Counted from the first letter of the stretch, positions 1 to 11,265 are shown. The stretch is 64,000 nt of DNA from Ignavibacteria bacterium (GCA_017302895.1 JAFLBV010000002.1:62001-126000), one strand, 5' to 3'. Notes: generated by a model not told the origin, from the letters alone. A program made the numbers and translations.

Positions 1-264
1 TTCTCCCTTTATCTTCTTTCGCAATATATCAGGTATAAAAAAGGTGATCAACCTGATTGGGAAATGGATAATCTTGTCGAGATTTATAATAAAATCTCCA
101 TTTTGAACAGAAATGTCAGTAAACAGATTGTTCTTCTCGAGGAAAAAGATGCCAGCATTAACAGCCTGATAATCCTGAACAATTTTGCAGAGTATGTAAC
201 CTTTACCATCAATGAGAAGATGATTGATGAGATAGAGTTTTTTGTAAAGTCATTTAATGAATAG
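1..264 (+). CDS. 3' end of an unrecognised gene (partial)
   Basis: The reading frame is open from the first base of the window and stops with TAG at 262-264, so only the last 87 residues of a longer protein are visible. The tail is rich in Ile, Asn and Glu and looks mostly alpha-helical, with no recognisable motif. It ends 23 bp before the next gene on the same strand, so the two may be cotranscribed. I do not recognise the family. An internal ATG at 64 exists, but the frame stays open upstream of it, so it is unlikely to be the true start. Confidence 0.5.
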   Translation, partial: FSLYLLSQYIRYKKGDQPDWEMDNLVEIYNKISILNRNVSKQIVLLEEKDASINSLIILNNFAEYVTFTINEKMIDEIEFFVKSFNE

Positions 265-287
265 TTGAATGTCGGGAAGGGCCATAT

Positions 288-1052
288 ATGAAAGACAAAC
301 CGAATTTAGTATTTCTGTTCCTGGGTATGTTTTTTGTCTCGAATGCTGTGTTGGCGGAGTTTATTGGGGTGAAAATCTTCTCACTGGAAAAAACATTCGG
401 TTTCGATCCCGTCTCTTTTTCTTTTTTTGGACAGGAAAACCTCTCTTTCAATCTTACTGCCGGAGTTCTTCTTTGGCCCATCGTTTTCATTTTTACAGAT
501 ATCATCAATGAATATTTTGGGAGGAAGGGAGTTCGCCTGCTTTCCTTCATTTCAGCCGGTTTAATTGGTTACGCATATGTAATGGTTTACTTTTCGATGG
601 GACTTGTACCTGCAGATTTTTGGGTTATGCGGGACACTGTTACCGGACCGGTAAACATGAACACAGCGTTTAATGCCATATTTGGGCAGGGGCTATGGAT
701 TATCATAGGTTCACTGGTGGCATTTTTGGTAGGTCAGGTTGTGGATGTGACGGTTTTCCAATGGGTAAGAAAGCACACCGGATCGAAATGGATATGGGCA
801 AGAGCCACCGGATCAACGCTTGTGTCCCAGTTTATCGACAGTTTTGTTGTTCTTTTTATAGCATTCTATTTCGGGGCGAACTGGAGTCTTGGTCTCGTTT
901 TGGCAATTGGCTTGATGAACTACATCTATAAGTGTAGCGTGGCGGTCTTTCTAACCCCCATATTGTATGTTTTACATACAATAATCGACCGTTACCTCGG
1001 GAAGGATATTGCTCACCAACTGATGGAAAAGGCTGCTTCCGAAGAACTTTAG
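288..1052 (+). CDS. yhhQ: Queuosine precursor transporter, YhhQ/VUT family
   Basis: The 254-residue integral membrane protein has about six hydrophobic segments. The family core is visible as a phenylalanine-rich first helix, a TDIINEYFGRK motif near residue 70 and a later helix containing SQFIDSFVV. Members import 7-deazaguanine precursors (preQ0/preQ1) for queuosine modification of tRNA. The length matches the family (220-260 residues). Start ATG 288 is preceded by GGGAAGG. The gene ends with TAG at 1050-1052, immediately against the stop codon of the opposite-strand AAA+ gene, with no spacer. No other queuosine genes are in the window, so the substrate assignment rests on family only. Confidence 0.88.
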   Translation: MKDKPNLVFLFLGMFFVSNAVLAEFIGVKIFSLEKTFGFDPVSFSFFGQENLSFNLTAGVLLWPIVFIFTDIINEYFGRKGVRLLSFISAGLIGYAYVMVYFSMGLVPADFWVMRDTVTGPVNMNTAFNAIFGQGLWIIIGSLVAFLVGQVVDVTVFQWVRKHTGSKWIWARATGSTLVSQFIDSFVVLFIAFYFGANWSLGLVLAIGLMNYIYKCSVAVFLTPILYVLHTIIDRYLGKDIAHQLMEKAASEEL

Positions 1053-4000
1053 TTATAATGCAAGATTCTGTACATCTTCAATTGTTATCTTCACAAGATC
1101 ATCGTCGCTAAGGTTGCTCAAAGTCAGAATTCTTTCCTCCTGATTCCCTATAGCCTTGTAGAGGACATTTCTCACCGTGCGGGCATTACCAAAATTTTGA
1201 TCTCTGCTATCATAGATTTCCTTAAAGACATGATTAAGGTGTTCCATCGCCGATTCATCAAGTTTGTAACCGCTCTTCTCACTCAACACTTTCGTAATAT
1301 CGAGCATCTCCTCGGGAGTGTAATCTTCAAACATGAAGAAATTTGTAAACCGGCTCTGAAGTCCCGGATTTGAATCGAGAAAATTTCTCATCTCATTAGG
1401 ATATCCCGCCACGATTACAACAAGTTTGTCGGAGTAATCTTCCATTCTTTTAAGAAGTGTATCGATAGCTTCCTGACCGAAATCGTTACCACCGCGGGAA
1501 AGTGTATATGCTTCATCAATGAAGAGGGTGCCCCCGAGTGCCTGTTTTATTACATCATCCGTTTTTTGGGCAGTCTGACCCTGATAACCGGCAACCAAAG
1601 ATGACCTGTCAACTTCTATCAAATGTCCTTTTTCAAGCAGTCCAAGTTCTTTGTATATCTTACTAAGTAATCTGGCAACGGTAGTTTTTCCGGTACCCGG
1701 GTTACCCATAAAGACAACATGAAGATTTTTCTTGATAACTTTTAAGCCCCGCTCTTCCCGAAGTTTGGCAATCTTTAATGAGCTTATAAGTTTTTCCGTT
1801 GCTTTTTTTACCTCACCCAATCCGGTGAGAGATTCGAGTTCTTTGAGATGCTGCTCTAAAAGTTTGGCATCACCTTCAACCCTGACCTGCTTCTTTGCCG
1901 CTACAGGTGCCAGCTCTTCGATATCTTCCACAGTTATTGTGTGTGACATTTCATCGGTTATCGATTCCTTGGGGACCTCCACCATTCTCAGAAGCTGTCT
2001 TTTAATGGCCGCTTCAGCGATGTTTCGTACCATTCTGGCATTGGAAAATGTTTTGTCGCGCTGGCGGTATTTCTCGTTGAAATAAACTTTAAGTTTTGCC
2101 ATCGTCTCGGGGGTCATAGTCAGTTGTTTCGACTTGAAGATATTAACGGCGATGCTAACCAGTTCGTCAGGAGTATAGTCCTCGAAAAGGATAAATTTTG
2201 TGAATCTCGACTTGAGTCCGGCATTACTGTCAAGGAATTTTTCCATATCCTCAGTATAGCCGGCTGCGATTACTATAAATTTGCCACGATCATCTTCCAT
2301 TCTTTTAAGAAGCGTATCGATTGCTTCTTTTCCAAAATCGCTGCCTGAATTATCACCGGCTTTTACGAGTGTATAAGCTTCATCCACAAACAGAGTGCCA
2401 CCAATCGACTGATTTATCACTTCGGTGGTCTTTGCAGCAGTTTGTCCCACATAGCTTGATACAAGATTTTGCCTGTCGGTCTCTACAAGATGACCCTTCG
2501 GCAGTATACCAAGAGCCGAGTAAATATCGCTGAATATTCTCGCGACGGTTGTTTTACCGGTTCCGGGATTTCCTAGGAAAATGATATGATCTGAAAATTT
2601 ATTCTGAAGATTCTCACCTCTCTCAAAATAAAATCTGGCTATCTTTACCAGTTCATTAATTTCTTTCTTGACAATGGTTAAACCCATTAAACCGTTGAGT
2701 TTATCGAGCGATTCCTTAAGTTTTTCCTCATTGATCCCCACATCAAATTGTTTGGCTTCATCCTTTTTAAATACAGCTGCAATATCCTCGGGTTCGAATG
2801 TGGTCAATGCTTCTTCAGTTCTCATTCCGGGAGGCAATTTGAGGTATCGTTTGCTTAGCCTCATTTTAGCATCATCGTATACATTTCTGACAAGCCTTCC
2901 GTTACCAAAAGTTTTGTCACGGTTTCTGTAAAGATTTGTAAACTCTTTGTTGAGAATATCCTTCGCCTGTTGAGACAATGAATAGTCTTCTTTCTTCGCC
3001 ATCATCTCGAAAATTTGAATCATCTCATCCGGAGTATAATCCTCAAATTGAAAGAACTGTGTGAATCTGGATTTCATTCCGGGGTTTGATTCGAGAAAAT
3101 CATTCATCTCATTGGGATAACCGGCAACAATCGTTACGAACTCACCGGCTTTATCTTCCATTCGTTTCAACAGGGTATCGATCGCTTCCTGACCAAAATC
3201 CTGCCCGGTGCCACCTTTTTTTACGAGAGTATAAGCTTCATCGATAAAAAGGATTCCACCCATTGCATCTTCAATCACTTTTTCAGTTTTTTGAGCAGTC
3301 TCGCCAACATATTGCCCCACGAGTGTAGCCCTGTCAACCTCGATGATATGTCCTTTAGGGAGCAGATTCATTGCCTTGAAAACATCTCCAATAACTCTTG
3401 CAACTGTTGTTTTACCTGTACCGGGATTGCCTAAAAATACCGAGTTGACGGAGAGGCCCTCTTTTGTCTTTAAACCGAGTTTTTTTCTTTCCTGAATAAA
3501 GTTCAGATAGTCAACGAAATCACGCATTGTCTGTTTCACAGTCCCCAAACCGATGAAACCGTCCAGATCAGCCAGAACCTTTTCTACGGTAAGCTCACCG
3601 TCAGCACCTTGTGATGCCTGCGATTCCTCCATTTCCTCAATTTCATTAATATCATAATGCTCGAGATCATAAATAACTGAGAATCCGAGAATGAACCATT
3701 TAGTGCAAATTAATTCGTTGTTTAGAAATATTTCAACCCGTCCCTGTCCGGGAGTCCAAAATCCGGGGTTTCCGGTTCCCCAGCTCTGGACAACAGCAAC
3801 ATTGCTCCATTCAGATTCAATTTGGAGCTCAAAATTGCTCTCTCCAATCTGTTTTTCATTAATATACCAAAGAGCCTGTCCATCTACCGCAACATCTTTG
3901 CTGTTGAAATATGGATTCTTGACGATAAGTTCAACCGCTATAAACCCTTGAGCTGGCGCATTAAACTGATGGACAAAATACTTCCGTCCCGAATTCAACT

Positions 4001-5093
4001 GCTCGGTGAGATCGAAAGTTCTGGCATAATACCCCCTGAATTTCACTCCCTTGTTTAGCTCGAAGTCGGTTCGTTTGCCCGCAGAGGCAGGAGTGGAAAC
4101 TGAAGCCTTCTCCTTTTTGGGTTCTTCTGCTTTGCTTTCTCTTTTACTTTCGGGACTGAGTTCGATTACACCTTTTGGCTCCGGTTTTGTAGCCGGGTCG
4201 GGTGGGGAGGGGAGTGGATGTTCAACCGGTTCCGGTTTTAGCGGTACTTCCTCAATTATTTCTTCCTGAGTAGTACTTCTGGTTTCGATCTCCTCCATTT
4301 TAACGGCGATTTCGATCAGAACAGGATTTCCCGGGAGGAGCGGGTGTAATTCTTTAAGTAAGGCTTTTGCAGGTAATAATTTGAATTGATTAAAAAGGAT
4401 TTTTAACTGTAGCAGTTTCGCATTATTCTTTTTGTCCTCGTCTCCGGTACCTTCGATGATTTTTTTAAGAGCATACTCCGCATACCAAAGTTCCTGACAA
4501 GCAATAGCATCTTCTGCGTCAATTAGTAAATCGCCTGCAGGAGCGAGTAATTTACTCAGGAATGAAGATTTTTGGCCGGCAAGATTTTTCAACCATTCGC
4601 GAAGTCTTGGTTTTCTGTGGGAAAGGGAATGGTCGATGCTCAAGGTGGTATCATAGAATCTCATGGCATCGGCATATTTACCGAGAGCTGCAAGACAAGA
4701 AACTTTGTATTCGAGGGCTTTGGCTCCGAATTCTGCAGAAAGGTTAATTACATAGTCGAAATCGAGAAGAGCAGATTCATACATACCCATTTTATACTGA
4801 ATTTGTCCCCGGAAAAATCGGGCATTCGGATCTCTGTCGGCGAGCTTTACGGCAATATTTGCATATTCAAAAGCATCTGAGATACGAAAATCTTCGAGAC
4901 AGACTACTGCATAGAGATAGTTTGCCTCGGGGTCTAGCGGAAATGCTTCCAGCATCCTCGAAGCAGCTTCTCTGGCAGCCTTAATATCCTTTTTTTGCAG
5001 GTTAATATTAACCTGATCCTTTAACTCTCTTATATCTTTGGAACTTAATACCTGGTTCATTTTTCTTGTGCTGATCTCTTCCGGAAACTTCAA
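1053..5093 (-). CDS. TPR protein with three tandem CbbX/SpoVK-type AAA+ domains
   Basis: The protein is 1346 residues long. Residues about 20-170 are tetratricopeptide-like helical pairs. Residues about 270-345 are a Pro/Glu/Lys-rich linker. Residues about 345-470 form a beta-rich domain that I do not recognise. Three AAA+ ATPase domains of the CbxX/CfqX (CbbX) type follow. Each has Walker A GNPGTGKTTVAR (lysines K561, K847, K1136), a Walker B ending FIDEAYTL or FVDEAYTL, and an arginine-finger region with (K/Q)SRFT. Domain spacing is about 288 residues, consistent with triplication. CbbX remodels Rubisco, and mycobacterial EccA pairs TPRs with one such AAA+ domain; neither partner is visible here. 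A role as a hexameric remodelling ATPase is inferred and its substrate is unknown. Confidence 0.85.
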   Translation of the reverse strand: MKFPEEISTRKMNQVLSSKDIRELKDQVNINLQKKDIKAAREAASRMLEAFPLDPEANYLYAVVCLEDFRISDAFEYANIAVKLADRDPNARFFRGQIQYKMGMYESALLDFDYVINLSAEFGAKALEYKVSCLAALGKYADAMRFYDTTLSIDHSLSHRKPRLREWLKNLAGQKSSFLSKLLAPAGDLLIDAEDAIACQELWYAEYALKKIIEGTGDEDKKNNAKLLQLKILFNQFKLLPAKALLKELHPLLPGNPVLIEIAVKMEEIETRSTTQEEIIEEVPLKPEPVEHPLPSPPDPATKPEPKGVIELSPESKRESKAEEPKKEKASVSTPASAGKRTDFELNKGVKFRGYYARTFDLTEQLNSGRKYFVHQFNAPAQGFIAVELIVKNPYFNSKDVAVDGQALWYINEKQIGESNFELQIESEWSNVAVVQSWGTGNPGFWTPGQGRVEIFLNNELICTKWFILGFSVIYDLEHYDINEIEEMEESQASQGADGELTVEKVLADLDGFIGLGTVKQTMRDFVDYLNFIQERKKLGLKTKEGLSVNSVFLGNPGTGKTTVARVIGDVFKAMNLLPKGHIIEVDRATLVGQYVGETAQKTEKVIEDAMGGILFIDEAYTLVKKGGTGQDFGQEAIDTLLKRMEDKAGEFVTIVAGYPNEMNDFLESNPGMKSRFTQFFQFEDYTPDEMIQIFEMMAKKEDYSLSQQAKDILNKEFTNLYRNRDKTFGNGRLVRNVYDDAKMRLSKRYLKLPPGMRTEEALTTFEPEDIAAVFKKDEAKQFDVGINEEKLKESLDKLNGLMGLTIVKKEINELVKIARFYFERGENLQNKFSDHIIFLGNPGTGKTTVARIFSDIYSALGILPKGHLVETDRQNLVSSYVGQTAAKTTEVINQSIGGTLFVDEAYTLVKAGDNSGSDFGKEAIDTLLKRMEDDRGKFIVIAAGYTEDMEKFLDSNAGLKSRFTKFILFEDYTPDELVSIAVNIFKSKQLTMTPETMAKLKVYFNEKYRQRDKTFSNARMVRNIAEAAIKRQLLRMVEVPKESITDEMSHTITVEDIEELAPVAAKKQVRVEGDAKLLEQHLKELESLTGLGEVKKATEKLISSLKIAKLREERGLKVIKKNLHVVFMGNPGTGKTTVARLLSKIYKELGLLEKGHLIEVDRSSLVAGYQGQTAQKTDDVIKQALGGTLFIDEAYTLSRGGNDFGQEAIDTLLKRMEDYSDKLVVIVAGYPNEMRNFLDSNPGLQSRFTNFFMFEDYTPEEMLDITKVLSEKSGYKLDESAMEHLNHVFKEIYDSRDQNFGNARTVRNVLYKAIGNQEERILTLSNLSDDDLVKITIEDVQNLAL

Positions 5094-5151
5094 AATCGAA
5101 ATAAGAATATACTTGATTTATGATAAAGATAAAAGAAGTGAATTGGATAAT

Positions 5152-5187
5152 AAAAAAAAAGCCCCCGACATTTCTGCAAGGGGCTTT
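5152..5187 (-). terminator. Rho-independent terminator of groES-groEL
   Basis: Read on the minus strand, an 8-bp stem AAAGCCCC/GGGGCTTT (5180-5187 pairing with 5158-5165) with a 14-nt loop is followed by a run of T. It lies 17 bp beyond the groEL stop codon. Confidence 0.8.
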
Positions 5188-5203
5188 GAAAAGGGGCGAA
5201 CTA

Positions 5204-6847
<1,644 letters not shown>

Positions 6848-6859
6848 TTATTTTGTTTG

Positions 6860-7153
6860 TTACTTAATGATTGCAAAAATATCGCTCTCACGCATGATCA
6901 AATACTGCGTACCATCGATTGTTACTTCGGTACCGGAATATTTGCCGTAGAGAACTTTATCGTTTACTTTAACCGACATTGGAGCGGTTTTACCGTCATC
7001 GGTAACTTTTCCCGGTCCTGCAGCTACCACTAAGCCTTCAATTGGTTTTTCTTTTGCGGTGTCGGGAAGATATAAACCACTTTTGGTTACTTCCTCAGCT
7101 TCCTGTGGTTTAATAATAACCCTGTCAGCGAGGGGTTGAAGATTTAATGACAT
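6860..7153 (-). CDS. groS: Co-chaperonin GroES (10 kDa)
   Basis: This is a 97-residue GroES with the N-terminal [12 protein letters not shown] core, a mobile-loop region around residues 17-33 and a C-terminal I(M)RESDI(F)AI. A longer reading frame exists from 7183. The ATG at 7153 is chosen because it is preceded by AGAGGTAA at good spacing and gives the normal family length. It is the first gene of the groESL operon. A perfect CIRCE operator lies 37 bp upstream of this start, so heat-shock repression by HrcA is expected. Confidence 0.98.
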   Translation of the reverse strand: MSLNLQPLADRVIIKPQEAEEVTKSGLYLPDTAKEKPIEGLVVAAGPGKVTDDGKTAPMSVKVNDKVLYGKYSGTEVTIDGTQYLIMRESDIFAIIK

Positions 7154-7189
7154 ATTTACCTCTGTTTTTTGTTTGAAAAACAATTGTTA

Positions 7190-7216
7190 TTAGCACTCAA
7201 TAATTGCGAGTGCTAA
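7190..7216 (-). promoter_or_regulatory. CIRCE operator (HrcA binding site)
   Basis: The inverted repeat TTAGCACTC, a 9-base spacer and GAGTGCTAA match the CIRCE consensus in all 18 arm positions. It stands just upstream of groES. HrcA is not encoded in the window. Confidence 0.97.
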
Positions 7217-7412
7217 ATTAACATTTTTTTTCGTGACAGTCAAGAGCATTTTGAAGACACAGCATGATATTTCAACTTTTTTACATTAATTTAACATTCA
7301 TTTATTCTTGAATTCAAAACTTCGCTATGGTTCCTGAAATTTACAGGACAAAAACTAAAATTGTATATCAAATCAATACTCTCAAATCAATCACACTAAC
7401 ACAGGAGAAGTC

Positions 7413-8000
7413 ATGAAAAAAACGATTCAGATTGTTTTTTTGTTTTTCACTCTCTTTACCACTGATGCTCTGACACAACCGGCATCGGTCGCCCTGAAGG
7501 ATGGCAGCGGTTCGCCAATCAGCACACATGCCTCAATTACTGAAGCATATGGTGCGATCGTAACACCAATGACACAGGGTTATATAATAGAACTTACCGG
7601 TGGTTACACAGGTGCCAACGAGACCTTTCCAATTTCCTTAACTCAAAAGGCAGGTATAGATTCTTCGAAAAGGATCACAATCAGACCGGCAGCCGGAGTA
7701 AATCTGGTGACAATTTCTTCGCTTCAGGCAAGTCTTCCTGTGATTCTGTTTGACGGTGGAGATTTTATTACTATCGACGGGCGAGCGGGTGGAACCGGCT
7801 CTTCAATAAATCTCTATATCGAAAACACCACACTGTCCGGTGCAAATACCACCACAATCAATTTTATTAATGGCGCGACATACAATGAATTAAGGTATCT
7901 ACATGCTAAAAAAACAGCCTGCAGAACTCTGCAGGTCCCCGTGTTATTTTATTCTCCACTTCAGCCAACAATCCTGAAGGCAACTCCTATAACAAAGTGA
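7413..8000 (+). CDS. Secreted T9SS protein, 5' part (frameshifted)
   Basis: This 195-residue frame starts with a typical signal peptide (MKK, hydrophobic stretch, cut near residue 21). It continues as a beta-rich, Thr/Gly-rich secreted domain containing a LFDGGDFITIDGRAGG segment, seen in right-handed beta-helix/parallel-beta-helix surface proteins. After about residue 168 the sequence becomes implausible (KKTACRTLQ) and stops at 8000. Reading one base back from the A7 run at 7908-7914 gives NSLQNSAGPRVI, which continues smoothly into the downstream frame. The first about 168 codons and the downstream 7997-9526 frame are therefore one gene of about 704 codons, broken by a one-base change. Start ATG 7413 follows AGGAGA. 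Confidence 0.7.
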   Translation: MKKTIQIVFLFFTLFTTDALTQPASVALKDGSGSPISTHASITEAYGAIVTPMTQGYIIELTGGYTGANETFPISLTQKAGIDSSKRITIRPAAGVNLVTISSLQASLPVILFDGGDFITIDGRAGGTGSSINLYIENTTLSGANTTTINFINGATYNELRYLHAKKTACRTLQVPVLFYSPLQPTILKATPITK

Positions 8001-9526
8001 CCAATTGCAAAATTGAAGGAAGCAGAACCGGGATAGCATCGAGTGGCACCGTAACTGTTTTCAATAGATTTCTGGTTATTGAAGAGAATGAAATATTTAA
8101 CTGGGGATATGCCGGTATATGGTTACTCTCGGCATGTTCAGATGTGGTGGTCAAAAATAATATAATCTACCAGACACAAGGCTATAACAACACTATCGTG
8201 TCAGGAATTATTACCGGTGCAGTAATCGGGCAGAATATGACCATATCAGGTAATAAAATCTTTGGGATGAACAGTTCATCCACGAGCTCCACACAAATGC
8301 GAGGTATTGCCATAACTCCCGGCAGAGATGCCAACTTTAAGATATACAATAATTTTATTGCTCTTGATCAGAATGGTCCCGCTAATGTAAGCGCCTGTTA
8401 TGGAGTTCTTGTAGCCGGTTCAATTCCATTTACATTTTCATTCGATTTTAATTCTGTGAATATCGGTGGTGTCCACAGCGGTGGTACCACAGCTACCGTT
8501 TTATCAGCAGCATTTGCAAAGAGTTCGAGTAATGATACCGCTGTCTTTAAGATCAGAAACAATCTTTTCAGAAATACAAGAACAGGTGGTGTTGCAGGTG
8601 GCTTCCACGCCGGCAGCTTCGTTGCTCCAAACGGTATCGCTGAAATGAACTATAATGTAGCTTATTCGACAGGTTCAGTTGATAATTTCCACGCAGGCTG
8701 GGGAAATACATTATATAATGACATTGGTCAGTACAAAACCGGTGCTTCGCCACATGAGACCAATACCATTTTCAAAGACATTTCGTACACTACTGCAACA
8801 GATTTGCACCTTCTGCCACCATCCGATGGTGATCCCGATCTTGCAGGCATGCCTGTTCCTGAAATAACATCAGATATCGATAACCAGATCAGGAATGCCA
8901 CTGCTCCTTACAGGGGAGCTGATGAGGCAACCAATCCTGTCCCGGTTGAACTTACATCTTTTGTTGCCAATGTCACAGGAAATTCCGTAACATTGAAATG
9001 GGTAACAGCATCAGAAAAGAATAACAGCGGTTTCCAGGTTGAGAGATCAATTGCGACGAGTGATTGGGTTTCGGCAGGTTTTGTGACCGGCAAAGGTACC
9101 TCGTTATCATTAAACGAATATTCGTTCGTTGATAAGGGACTTGCTGCGGGCAAGTATTCGTATCGCCTTAAACAGATCGATCATGACGGTTCAGTTAAAT
9201 ATTATCAACTCGCGAGTGAAGTGGAAATAGGAATACCTGCTGAATTCAATATTTCGCAGAATTATCCTAATCCGTTTAACCCGGCAACCAGGATCGATTT
9301 TGCTGTTGCAGAACTCGCATCAGTCAATATTGAGCTCTTTGATATTTCCGGATCGAAGGTTGCCGAACTTTATAAGGGGATAAACGAACCGGGTTTTTAT
9401 TCGATGACAATCGATATGCAAAAGTATGGTTTGAGCTCGGGTAACTACTTTTACAGATTTTCGGCAACAGGTGTAAGAGACGGAAAAATCTTCACATCAT
9501 TCAAGAAAATGACTCTGTTGAAATAA
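7997..9526 (+). CDS. Secreted T9SS protein, 3' part with Por sorting domain
   Basis: This is the continuation of the frame that begins at 7413. The GTG at 7997 is only the first formal start in this frame, and the homologous reading really runs back to 7913. It carries parallel-beta-helix-like repeats (NKIF, NNFIA, RNNLF segments), then a fibronectin-like module starting PVPVELTSF. The last about 90 residues are a type IX secretion sorting domain with QNYPNPFNP and ending in KKMTLLK. The product would be exported by Sec, crossed through the outer membrane by T9SS and possibly anchored at the surface. It has no catalytic motif that I recognise. The fibronectin-like and sorting modules are close to those of the BNR protein at 40905-43184. 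Confidence 0.7.
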   Translation: MTNCKIEGSRTGIASSGTVTVFNRFLVIEENEIFNWGYAGIWLLSACSDVVVKNNIIYQTQGYNNTIVSGIITGAVIGQNMTISGNKIFGMNSSSTSSTQMRGIAITPGRDANFKIYNNFIALDQNGPANVSACYGVLVAGSIPFTFSFDFNSVNIGGVHSGGTTATVLSAAFAKSSSNDTAVFKIRNNLFRNTRTGGVAGGFHAGSFVAPNGIAEMNYNVAYSTGSVDNFHAGWGNTLYNDIGQYKTGASPHETNTIFKDISYTTATDLHLLPPSDGDPDLAGMPVPEITSDIDNQIRNATAPYRGADEATNPVPVELTSFVANVTGNSVTLKWVTASEKNNSGFQVERSIATSDWVSAGFVTGKGTSLSLNEYSFVDKGLAAGKYSYRLKQIDHDGSVKYYQLASEVEIGIPAEFNISQNYPNPFNPATRIDFAVAELASVNIELFDISGSKVAELYKGINEPGFYSMTIDMQKYGLSSGNYFYRFSATGVRDGKIFTSFKKMTLLK

Positions 9527-9535
9527 TTTAAAAGC

Positions 9536-9570
9536 AAAAGAGCCGGCTCAACAGAACCGGCTCTTTTTTT
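9536..9570. terminator. Bidirectional terminator between convergent genes
   Basis: An 11-bp stem AAAAGAGCCGG/CCGGCTCTTTT (9536-9546 with 9557-9567) is A-rich on one side and T-rich on the other. It can serve both the secreted-protein gene and tpx. Confidence 0.85.
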
Positions 9571-9586
9571 CTAACTTTTATAAAGA

Positions 9587-10087
9587 CTATTTCAAAGCGG
9601 CAAGTGCTGCAGCATAATCAGGTTCCTGTGCGATTTCAGGTACCTGTTCTTTGTAGACAACTTTACCTTCTTCATTCACAACTACCACTGCTCTGGAATA
9701 GAGACCGGACAGTCCTCCTTCAACAATGGTGACACCGTAATCTTCTCCAAAAGAGGAATTTCTAAATCCACTTAGTCCACTTACTTTTTCAAGGCCATCG
9801 GTTGTGCAAAATCTTGAGTGAGCAAACGGGAGGTCCATTGAGATGCAAAGGACTTCTGTGTTTTCCAATTTTGAAGCTTCAGCATTGAATTTGCGTACAG
9901 ATGAAGCACAAACAGGTGTATCAAGACTGGGGAAAATATTCAAAACCAGTTTTTTTCCTTTGTAATTGGCGAGTGATACTTCTGCAAGAGAAGTATTTAC
10001 GAGACTAAAATCAGGTGCATCAGTACCTTCTTCGGGAAGGAAACCAATGGTGTTTATCTTGTTTCCTTTTAGTGTAATTTCTGCCAT
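9587..10087 (-). CDS. tpx: Thiol peroxidase Tpx (atypical 2-Cys peroxiredoxin)
   Basis: This 166-residue protein matches the Tpx family along its length. The peroxidatic cysteine is C60 in PSLDTPVC, and the resolving cysteine is C94 in SRFC. It reduces hydrogen and organic peroxides using thioredoxin, in the cytoplasm or periplasm depending on the species; no signal peptide is seen here. The start ATG 10087 is preceded by GGAGAACCC. It lies 35 bp downstream of the AI-2E family gene on the same strand and could be cotranscribed with it. Confidence 0.96.
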   Translation of the reverse strand: MAEITLKGNKINTIGFLPEEGTDAPDFSLVNTSLAEVSLANYKGKKLVLNIFPSLDTPVCASSVRKFNAEASKLENTEVLCISMDLPFAHSRFCTTDGLEKVSGLSGFRNSSFGEDYGVTIVEGGLSGLYSRAVVVVNEEGKVVYKEQVPEIAQEPDYAAALAALK

Positions 10088-10122
10088 GGGTTCTCCATAA
10101 ATTAGTGATAATAAAATAACCT

Positions 10123-11265
10123 TTATTCGTCCGTTTTAGTTTCAGACGGAGGTTTTACTCTAAAACTTTTTGTAATAATCGTGGTTGGATCCCAGCTCCG
10201 CATCCTTTTACCTTCTGTATCCTCGGGAAATCCCATCACTCTGCCAAACATCGCAGTCTCGGGAAATTGTTCCAGCATCACCTTAAAAATTACCAGCATC
10301 GGGATGCCGAGAAACAATCCGCTCACACCCCACAGACTTCCCCAGAAGACCAGTCCAAACATTGCTGTGATCGTATTCAATCTTAGTTTGTTTCCCATCA
10401 AAATGGGTTCAAGAATGTTTCCCATACCCATCTGGATTGTTGTGAGCAGGACAAAAACCACGCCCGGAACAAAAATATTATCAAACTGCACAAGTGCCAT
10501 CAGTGAAGGGAAAAGTACTGAGATAATTGCCCCGATAAAAGGGACGAAGTGAAGTAAAAAAGCTACAAATCCCCACAAAAATGCGAATTTGACTCCAAAA
10601 ATTATGCAAACTGTATAGACGAGGATACCAACTATCAGGTTGATGAAGAGTTTTATGTTGGCGTAAGAGTAGATGAATTTTTGAATAGTGAGATAAGCAC
10701 TGGTAACCATCTCAAGATTTTGTCCACCTGCCACATACCTCAAATATCTTTTATAGTTCGGCAGGGCAAAAAGGAAAACGACAAAATAAATTGAGAACCA
10801 GAAAAAACTGTTTGTGAACGCGGTGAATGAGGAGACCAGTCCCTTAGCGGTTGTAGTAATAAAATCTTTTGAGAGAAGTTGGGTCAATTCCTTCTCAATA
10901 TCTACTGTTGTATGAAAACGAAGATTTATTACATTTTCGATGCCATTAAGCAATCTGTCAATTTTTACTATCAGCACTTGCACAAAGTCATCGCTTTGTG
11001 CGCCAATCTCACCAAAGGTCGATGAAATTATCAGGTACATCATAAACAACACCCCCAAAGTTATAAATGAAATTGAGGGGATTATGAGATAAAACGGCAC
11101 TTTCTTGCTTCTAAGGAAAATTGTAATTGGTTGAAACATGGTTGCAGCAAGAAATGCGAAAGTAAGAGGAATAATAATTGCTGAGAATGTCGCGAGGAGA
11201 TAGAAAGCTAACACTACAGCAAAAGACAGAAGCAGGACGAATATTCGATTAAGGCTTTTTTCCAT
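10123..11265 (-). CDS. AI-2E family transporter (PerM/YdbI type)
   Basis: This 380-residue polytopic membrane protein has paired N-terminal helices (residues about 10-35 and 60-85), a soluble segment at about 85-140 and five to six further helices. The family features HFVPFIGAIISV and a late GLFLGIPML are visible. Members have been linked to autoinducer-2 export or Na+/H+ exchange, and the real substrate is usually unknown. The C-terminal about 40 residues are charged and cytoplasmic. It is followed closely by tpx on the same strand, but no functional link is evident. Confidence 0.85.
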   Translation of the reverse strand: MEKSLNRIFVLLLSFAVVLAFYLLATFSAIIIPLTFAFLAATMFQPITIFLRSKKVPFYLIIPSISFITLGVLFMMYLIISSTFGEIGAQSDDFVQVLIVKIDRLLNGIENVINLRFHTTVDIEKELTQLLSKDFITTTAKGLVSSFTAFTNSFFWFSIYFVVFLFALPNYKRYLRYVAGGQNLEMVTSAYLTIQKFIYSYANIKLFINLIVGILVYTVCIIFGVKFAFLWGFVAFLLHFVPFIGAIISVLFPSLMALVQFDNIFVPGVVFVLLTTIQMGMGNILEPILMGNKLRLNTITAMFGLVFWGSLWGVSGLFLGIPMLVIFKVMLEQFPETAMFGRVMGFPEDTEGKRMRSWDPTTIITKSFRVKPPSETKTDE

